A DNA stretch of 8,247 nt from the NCBI GenBank assembly GCA_900551775.1, contig URXI01000194.1:1-8247 (forward strand). The letters run 5' to 3'. This document shows positions 1-4,593 of this stretch, in pieces. The notes beneath the pieces were generated by a model that saw only the letters and a program-made list of their open reading frames with translations, did no database searches and was not told the origin of the DNA. Made by a program: the position numbers and the translations under genes. The DNA is from an uncultured Eubacterium sp. Its GTDB lineage: Bacteria > Bacillota > Clostridia > Peptostreptococcales > Anaerovoracaceae. Position 1 is the first letter of the stretch, and every line of letters starts with the position of its first letter.

Positions 1-43
1 AGGCGAAAGACTCGTCAATACTTCTTTTTCCATTTTGTAAAAA

Positions 44-117
44 TGGAGCGGACAACGGGAATCGAACCCGCCTCCTCAGCTTGGGAAGCTGATATTCTAC
101 CAATGAACTATGTCCGC
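44..117 (-). tRNA. tRNA-Gly, anticodon CCC
   Basis: Read on the minus strand this is a complete cloverleaf. The 7-bp acceptor stem is perfect (GCGGACA with TGTCCGC). The D arm has a GGTA loop. The anticodon stem TCAGC/GCTGA encloses the loop TTCCCAA, which places CCC at window positions 83-85. The T arm carries TTCGAAT. The discriminator is U and the CCA end is encoded at 44-46. Anticodon CCC reads the Gly codon GGG. The usual major Gly isoacceptors, GCC and UCC, would be elsewhere in the genome. It has its own promoter just upstream. No U-run terminator follows before the window edge, so the transcript may continue into sequence not seen here. Confidence 0.96.
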
Positions 118-132
118 GCTTCAACATAGAAT

Positions 133-162
133 ATAATATCACAAACCCTAAGGTGTTTTCAA
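133..162 (-). promoter_or_regulatory. Promoter of tRNA-Gly
   Basis: On the minus strand, TTGAAA (157-162) lies 18 nt upstream of TATTAT (133-138). Each is one base from the sigma-A consensus. Predicted initiation is near 126, about 9 nt before the mature tRNA 5' end. It lies just beyond the stop codon of the phosphatase gene, so the tRNA need not depend on read-through. This is a pattern match only. Confidence 0.7.
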
Positions 163-169
163 GATGATT

Positions 170-940
170 TTATTTGACAAGGCATTTTTCTTGTAATAAT
201 CGCTTTTCTGACTCACTGATTCCTAAACGATTCGTAAAAAATGTCGCAATAGATCCATTCTGTTCTTCGATGGCGTCAAAGGCTGACTGAAGGTATTTTT
301 CGTCAGCGAGAAAAACTTTACGAACCATCTGTGCTTTTTCATTATTTCCCGTCTTCTGCAGCACCATGTTCATAGCGGCATCAGCTCTCTGTGCTGCCGT
401 TTGATTTGTCATCAGATAATCTTCAAAGATCGTCTCACGATCAACGTCCAGTAATGATAAAACTAAAGCAGACAGAATGCCGCAGCGATCCTTGCCTTCT
501 GTGCAATGCCAGAGAACGGCGCCGTCGCTGCAGCGGACAATTGTTTTGAGCGCCTTTGACAACTGACCTATAGAAAAATCATCGGTTACAATTTCTCTGT
601 AAAGCTGACACATATCAGGCAAAGTCCATTTTTCGGTGTTTTCGTCCGTAGAAGTCCCGTGGGTAATGCCGACAGTTTCCTCTTCGATTAGAGGAACCCA
701 GACTGACACTACTCCCTCTATTTCCCGATCCGGCTTATCCTTTATTTCTGTTTTCGTGCGCAGGTCGATGACCTTTGATAAATGGCGTTCTTTTGTTAAT
801 ACTGAAATATCCGCGTCGGTCAGGGTGTGAAGATGTCTGCTGCGTAAGAGCTTTCCCGGTCGTATCGGGCACCCTTCTTTATTCACGGTATTTGCGAAGT
901 CTCTGATGTTGTCCGTTCCTTCTAAAATAATTTTTTCCAT
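170..940 (-). CDS. Protein tyrosine/serine phosphatase family protein (Y_phosphatase3-like)
   Basis: A 256-residue protein of the cysteine-dependent phosphatase superfamily, resembling the Listeria LipA / mycobacterial PtpB type. These remove phosphate from phosphotyrosine, phosphoserine or phosphoinositides; the substrate here is unknown. Numbering from the ATG at 940, the P-loop HCTEGKDRCG supplies the nucleophile Cys146 and the phosphate-binding Arg152 in a CX5R signature. The family usually has HCTAGKDRTG, so Glu for Ala and Cys for Thr are deviations. Other family marks are NIRDFAN near residue 12, RPGKLLRSRHL near 28 and VIDLRTKTEIKDKPD near 58. No signal peptide or membrane helix is visible, so it is probably cytoplasmic. 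A TTG three bases further upstream is open, but the Shine-Dalgarno AAAGGTG (946-952) is spaced correctly for the ATG. The gene follows a decayed GntR-type regulator with a 4-nt gap and is itself intact. Confidence 0.9.
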   Translation of the reverse strand: MEKIILEGTDNIRDFANTVNKEGCPIRPGKLLRSRHLHTLTDADISVLTKERHLSKVIDLRTKTEIKDKPDREIEGVVSVWVPLIEEETVGITHGTSTDENTEKWTLPDMCQLYREIVTDDFSIGQLSKALKTIVRCSDGAVLWHCTEGKDRCGILSALVLSLLDVDRETIFEDYLMTNQTAAQRADAAMNMVLQKTGNNEKAQMVRKVFLADEKYLQSAFDAIEEQNGSIATFFTNRLGISESEKRLLQEKCLVK

Positions 941-945
941 CAATT

Positions 946-952
946 CACCTTT
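946..952 (-). promoter_or_regulatory. Ribosome binding site of the phosphatase gene, overlapping the regulator's ancestral stop
   Basis: AAAGGTG on the minus strand has its AGG core 7 nt from the ATG at 940 but only 4 nt from the alternative TTG at 943, which decides the start. The TGA stop (945-947) of the upstream regulator frame lies within and beside it. That is the arrangement expected for translational coupling between the two genes. Confidence 0.75.
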
Positions 953-1602
953 CTGAGATTATGAAGTCTGCAATTTTTTGAGAACTTTGTTCTTCGCCGC
1001 CGAAACGAAGGATACTACCGCTGAGAAGCAGCATCGTAATTTTTTGATAGATTTCCCGAATGGCGGCAATGGGACATTGGTATGCAATGATCTGCAGTCA
1101 GACACTGTAAATCGTTGTCATGACAGAGCGCTTCCCTTCTTTGTTTTCTAAGGCATATGCTAGGGACTCTAACGATTTCTCTGAACAATGGGGTAATGTG
1201 TAGGCAAGGACTGCTTCAGAAGTACAAGCCAGAAATTGCATCGCCTCTAAAAAAGTCTTCAGATGCTCGTCTATCATCAAACTTTTAAACTCTTCTAGTA
1301 CGGATAGATTGCCGGCAGATTGCACTTTTGTGCCGATACCATTCAGTGTTTTTGTGATTCCCGATTTATTCAGGAGATTGACGGCGCGGCGGATTGTAAT
1401 TTCTGAAACGGTACACTTCTGCCAGCGCTGCTTTATTGGGCAGCTTTGATCCTACGGGGAATTTACCTTCATTGATTTTGCACACCAGGTTAATGGCAAT
1501 GAGATCGCAATATTTTTTTCTGCCTTTAAGAGGCTCCCAGATAAAGTTTTCTTGCGCTTCTTCACAAGAGGCATCTGTTTGCAGTTGATCCAAATTCGCC
1601 AT

Positions 1603-1632
1603 GATGTCTTGAAAAAAGATGTCTTGAAAAAA
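1603..1632 (-). repeat. 15-bp perfect tandem duplication inside the regulator pseudogene
   Basis: GATGTCTTGAAAAAA (plus strand) occurs twice with no spacer, at 1603-1617 and 1618-1632. In the pseudogene frame it duplicates FFQDI, adding five codons without a frame change. It lies just before the second winged-helix domain. Each copy ends in an A6 run, so slippage or short-homology duplication is the likely origin. Confidence 0.9.
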
Positions 1633-2106
1633 GCGGTATTTTAAATCGCTGAGCCTTTGCTTTGCTGCATCGTAATGACTTTGCCGGCTCTTCTAAACAT
1701 CAAGAAGCGACTCCGTAAGCGACTCTAAAAAAGCTTTATAGGCAGTCTTACCTTTTTCTTTCGCCAATATATCGAGAAAAGAACTCTCCAAAAAAGCACC
1801 GATATCGTAATAGAGATTCAATACTGTTTGATTTCCCAAGGCACGAAGCGCCTGATCAAACAAGTGATAAAGCCGTTTTCCCTGATTTTCGTAAATCAAA
1901 TGAGCAGAATCTTTGTCAATAACACAAAATCCCTGAAAGCAAATGGACGGAGACAGCAGTTCCAGCGCTCTGCTTAAATCTAGTAACGCTGGCAGACGGT
2001 TTCGAAACGTAGCACTTTCTAAATAGTTCTCATGAGGCCTGCCTAATACGATGGTTTCTTTCCCGCGGCAGAGTTTGATGAGTCCGTCCCGTTCAACGGT
2101 ACCTTC

Positions 2107-2132
2107 ATTATACCACGATTATGCTTTTACAA
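2107..2132 (-). promoter_or_regulatory. Possible remnant promoter of the regulator-phosphatase pair
   Basis: A perfect TATAAT (2107-2112) is preceded by TTGTAA (2127-2132), but the spacer is only 14 nt, too short for normal sigma-A use. No better -35 lies at 16-19 nt. It sits between the tRNA-Leu terminator and the first recognisable regulator codons. Those codons begin in a wing domain, not at an N-terminus, so the 5' end of the gene appears to have been deleted up to this site. Activity is doubtful. Confidence 0.35.
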
Positions 2133-2140
2133 CTAGAATG

Positions 2141-2174
2141 AAAAAAGCCGACTGCAAAATGCAATCGACTTTTT
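2141..2174 (-). terminator. Intrinsic terminator after tRNA-Leu
   Basis: Minus-strand RNA forms a 10-bp stem (GTCGATTGCA with TGCAGTCGGC, two G-U pairs) around a 3-nt loop, followed by six U residues (2141-2146). The plus strand also ends in a five-T run, so the element may work in both directions. It closes the tRNA-Leu unit and would also stop transcripts reading through from the polA-coaE operon. Confidence 0.88.
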
Positions 2175-2175
2175 C

Positions 2176-2259
2176 TGGTGCGGCTGACTGGACTTGAACC
2201 AGCACGGTGTTACCCACACGGCCCTCAACCGTGCGCGTCTGCCATTCCGCCACAGCCGC
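2176..2259 (-). tRNA. tRNA-Leu, anticodon GAG
   Basis: A class II tRNA with a long variable arm on the minus strand. The acceptor stem GCGGCTG/CAGCCGC is perfect, with discriminator A and encoded CCA (2176-2178). The anticodon stem CACGG/CCGTG encloses TTGAGGG, giving GAG, which reads CUC and CUU. The T arm carries TTCAAGT, and the variable arm contains a GGT/ACC hairpin. It has its own promoter upstream and a strong terminator downstream. Confidence 0.97.
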
Positions 2260-2266
2260 ATATCAT

Positions 2267-2291
2267 CGCGGCCTAATAATTTCTGACCGCG
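2267..2291 (-). other. Hairpin in the 5' leader of pre-tRNA-Leu
   Basis: CGCGGTC and GGCCGCG form a 7-bp, GC-rich stem (one G-U pair) around an 11-nt A/U-rich loop. The stem starts at about the predicted transcription start (near 2291) and ends 7 nt before the mature tRNA 5' end. It would cap the RNase P leader. A role in processing or protection is inference. Confidence 0.5.
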
Positions 2292-2297
2292 AAAATT

Positions 2298-2326
2298 ATT
2301 ATACACTAAGGAACAAATTTTGTAAA
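2298..2326 (-). promoter_or_regulatory. Promoter of tRNA-Leu
   Basis: TTTACA (2321-2326) and a perfect TATAAT (2298-2303) are separated by 17 nt on the minus strand. Predicted initiation is near 2291. The -35 starts only 19 nt past the stop codon of the solute-binding protein gene, with no terminator between. The tRNA can therefore be made from this promoter and also by read-through from the operon. Confidence 0.8.
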
Positions 2327-2345
2327 CACCTAATTGAAATTTTTT

Positions 2346-3983
2346 TTATTCCTTTTCTTTTTCTTCTGTCACCACGACTTTTTCCCACTGCCAAGTATTG
2401 CATCCCCGGTACATATCAAAAAAAGTGGGGATTTCTGTACTGGTGAACCGTTTTACTGTAATAAATGAGTAGGTTTTGTAACATAGACCATAGTATGGCA
2501 GATCTTCCTGCAATAGTGCTTTCAATTTTTCATAGGTTTCTTTTTGTTGTTTTGCCGAAACACACGTCTCCAATGCTCTTACATTATTGAGAACCTGGTC
2601 ATTTTTGTATCCCAAATAATTGCTTCTGCTGAACAAGGATCTCAGATCATATTTTTTGTCAAATTGATAACCGCCAAGATAAAGATCAAAATCTCCGCTG
2701 CGCACTTCACTGCGATAAACTGACCAGGAAACCTTTTCCACTGAAGTTTTAATTCCAATCTGGCTCAAAGCCTCTGAAATACTGGATGCTGTGTCACTGC
2801 GGCTGCCATCATTGCTGTTGACCAAAATCGTCAGTTTAAAATCACGTCCTTTGCTGTCTTCTAGTATACCGTCTTCATTTGTGTCTTTAAACCCAGCCTT
2901 TTTTAAAAGTTCTGAAGCCCCTTTTTGGTCTTGCTGATATGGGTCTCCTTTGTTCTCTGTACCTAAAAAGCCCGGAAAATAGATAGAATCAGATGTTACG
3001 CCGCTGCCGCCGTAATTATCCTGAATCAGGCCTTCTGTGTCAATTGCCAAAGCAATGGCTTGTCTTACCTCTTTTTTTGCAAGGTACTTGTTGTCAAAGT
3101 TAAATCCCAAGTATTCAAGTTCACTAGAAGGAATTTGTGTAACGTTGAGTTTCTTGTCCTCTGCATCAGAGTCAGCGTCCTGTGCGGTGCTGACATAGGC
3201 TGTGATAGAGTCAGTCGTCATAAGTCCTGTGGTTTTTGTCTTATCTTGGATGACTTTAAATTGAATCTTGTTTTCTGGTGCGCCTCCATAATAATATTGA
3301 TTTGGCTTCAATTTTAAGAATTTCATGCTGTCATAGCTGCCGTAGGCATACGGACCACTGCCCGCCGCCTTATTGCTGGAAGGGTCAAAACTTCTGCTGG
3401 ATACAATTGGAAATACCAGATTATCGAGAGCCGCATCGCTTGAATTTTCAAAAGTGATTGTCAGACTGTAGCTGCCAGAGGTTTTGACAGAATCAATCTT
3501 AGATGCATATTCGTAATATGGGCTTTCCTCGCCAATTCTCAGTATCTGGCTTACGGTATAGCGAATATCTTCTGCTGTCACATTTGAGCCATCGCTGAAT
3601 TTCGCATTTTCCCTCAATTTGATAGATACGCTGCCGCTGCTGGAATTTGCTGTATAGGAGGATACCAGGTCAGGCTCGATATTCAAATGATCGTCAAGTC
3701 TGAACAAACTGCTGAACATCAGCTGCGAGATATAGTATACATCTCGATCCTCAGATGATAACGGATTCAGTGATTTAACAGGATCCATCGCAAAATAAAT
3801 TGTGTTCATGGGTTCGTAGGTGCGTTTTTCTGTTTCTTCTGCACTTGTCTTTACGTCACCCTTGACAATGGCGATCGTTGAAATGACCCCGGCCAGCACA
3901 ACGACAGCAATGATAATCGCGATAACGTGTTCATGTAAAAAATCTAATACTCGATATGCTCTATTCCCTTTATTTTTCAACAT
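2346..3983 (-). CDS. Family 5 extracellular solute-binding protein (peptide/nickel type), membrane-anchored
   Basis: A 545-residue protein of the SBP_bac_5 family, which captures oligopeptides or similar ligands for ABC importers. Signature stretches are LRENAKFSDGSNVTAEDIRY (123-142), GSGPYAYGSY (208-217), EVRQAIALAIDTEGLI (305-320) and KDTNEDGILED near 366-376. Most relatives have a signal peptide with a lipobox Cys. Here a basic 19-residue N-terminus is followed by a 21-residue hydrophobic segment (about 20-40) with no Cys and no clear cleavage site. It is therefore probably an uncleaved membrane anchor with the binding domain outside the cell. The only cysteines are at 474, 501 and 528. 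The ATG lies inside coaE (14-nt overlap) behind a weak GAAG Shine-Dalgarno, implying translational coupling. No permease or ATPase gene is nearby, so the ligand and transporter partner are unknown. Confidence 0.92.
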   Translation of the reverse strand: MLKNKGNRAYRVLDFLHEHVIAIIIAVVVLAGVISTIAIVKGDVKTSAEETEKRTYEPMNTIYFAMDPVKSLNPLSSEDRDVYYISQLMFSSLFRLDDHLNIEPDLVSSYTANSSSGSVSIKLRENAKFSDGSNVTAEDIRYTVSQILRIGEESPYYEYASKIDSVKTSGSYSLTITFENSSDAALDNLVFPIVSSRSFDPSSNKAAGSGPYAYGSYDSMKFLKLKPNQYYYGGAPENKIQFKVIQDKTKTTGLMTTDSITAYVSTAQDADSDAEDKKLNVTQIPSSELEYLGFNFDNKYLAKKEVRQAIALAIDTEGLIQDNYGGSGVTSDSIYFPGFLGTENKGDPYQQDQKGASELLKKAGFKDTNEDGILEDSKGRDFKLTILVNSNDGSRSDTASSISEALSQIGIKTSVEKVSWSVYRSEVRSGDFDLYLGGYQFDKKYDLRSLFSRSNYLGYKNDQVLNNVRALETCVSAKQQKETYEKLKALLQEDLPYYGLCYKTYSFITVKRFTSTEIPTFFDMYRGCNTWQWEKVVVTEEKEKE

Positions 3984-4569
3984 ACTTCTTCAGTAAATAC
4001 TCTATCTGCCGGTAGAGTTCTTCCTTTCCTTTTGAATTGTCTATGACTTCCTGTGCAAGCTTCCTTTTTTCTTCACTACCCATCTGGTTTTGGATCCTGG
4101 CCGCGACTTCTTTTCTGGAAACACCGTCTCTGTCCATTACTCTCGCAATTCTAATTTCTGTGTCAGCATCTATCAGCCAGACGAAATCAGTCAGCTTGTC
4201 AGCACCAGTTTCAAATAGCAACGGTGCATCGACAAAGATGATATCATATTTTCCTTCTGCGCGTAAATCATCTATTTGTTGTTTTATGATATTGACCACT
4301 TCCGTCGTCGTAATCTGTTCTAACTGCCCCTTTTTCTCCTCATCAGAAAATACAATGGTTCCAAGCTTTCTGCGATTGAGGCTTCCGTCCTCATGCAAGA
4401 CTACTGTCCCAAAGCAGTGAACGATTTTTTTTAGGGCGGCAGTGCCTTTTTCTGTGATTTGCCGAGCTATGGCATCGGCATCGATGACGACATAACCCCT
4501 TGTTCTCAGAAGATCAGTTACAGTAGACTTACCTGCCCCGATTCCACCTGTCAATCCTATTACTTTCAT
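3970..4569 (-). CDS. coaE: Dephospho-CoA kinase
   Basis: This 199-residue enzyme phosphorylates the ribose 3'-hydroxyl of dephospho-CoA with ATP, the last step of coenzyme A synthesis in the cytoplasm. The P-loop GGIGAGKS is at residues 8-15. VIDADAIAR (29-36) holds the conserved Asp residues near the active site, FVDAPLLFETGAD (112-124) is the CoA-domain signature, and RIQNQM (158-163) and VIDNSKG (175-181) form the lid and C-terminal motifs. Length is normal for the family. The usual ITHPxI motif reads ITTTEV (86-91), so Thr-Thr replaces His-Pro. The Shine-Dalgarno GAGGAG lies 5 nt before the ATG. The gene follows polA by 24 nt and overlaps the binding-protein gene by 14 nt. A polA-coaE pairing is common in Bacillota. 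Confidence 0.97.
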   Translation of the reverse strand: MKVIGLTGGIGAGKSTVTDLLRTRGYVVIDADAIARQITEKGTAALKKIVHCFGTVVLHEDGSLNRRKLGTIVFSDEEKKGQLEQITTTEVVNIIKQQIDDLRAEGKYDIIFVDAPLLFETGADKLTDFVWLIDADTEIRIARVMDRDGVSRKEVAARIQNQMGSEEKRKLAQEVIDNSKGKEELYRQIEYLLKKYVEK

Positions 4570-4593
4570 CTTGTCTCCTCGTTTGGATAACCA

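Larger units (their letters stand above)
945..2106 (-). pseudogene. Decayed GntR-type regulator with two winged-helix domains, 5'-truncated
   Basis: Three apparent small ORFs (stops at 1693 and 1098, plus one starting at 1602) and the sequence between them read as one protein of about 385 residues. The N-terminal remnant begins in a GntR wing (GLIKLCRGKETIVL) whose helix-turn-helix is missing. A helical segment of about 120 residues follows. A second winged helix follows: YCDLIAINLVCKINEG, GSKLPNKAALAEVY, then VSEITIRRAVNLLNKSG in another frame, and the wing NGIGTKV. A C-terminal helical stretch ends at TGA 945-947. Lesions are an in-frame TAG (1693-1695), a frameshift at 1410-1413, an in-frame TGA (1098-1100) and loss of the 5' end. 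The family spacing Y-x-V-S suggests a 2-base deletion at the frameshift, because only one base remains of the missing codon. Several independent lesions argue for true decay over sequencing error. It was probably the regulator of the adjacent phosphatase gene. The effector-domain assignment is uncertain. Confidence 0.85.

Noticed and set aside
1..33. Possible start of a minus-strand CDS (ATG at 33, reading MEKEVLTSLSP to the window edge), or a -35-like TTGACG at 13-18
   Set aside because: There is no Shine-Dalgarno upstream of the ATG, only 11 codons are visible, and any -10 for the TTGACG would be outside the window.
1098..1100. TGA inside the regulator frame, considered as recoded Trp or selenocysteine
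   Set aside because: polA uses TGG for Trp and other genes here follow the standard code. The other lesions in the same frame make a plain nonsense mutation the simpler reading.
2207..2446. Plus-strand open frame of 79 codons
   Set aside because: It runs through the tRNA-Leu gene, its promoter and the antisense 3' end of the solute-binding protein gene, so it is not credible as a gene.
4037..4420. A 127-codon open frame on the plus strand
   Set aside because: Antisense to coaE, with a low-complexity Ser-rich translation. It is a shadow of the kinase gene.
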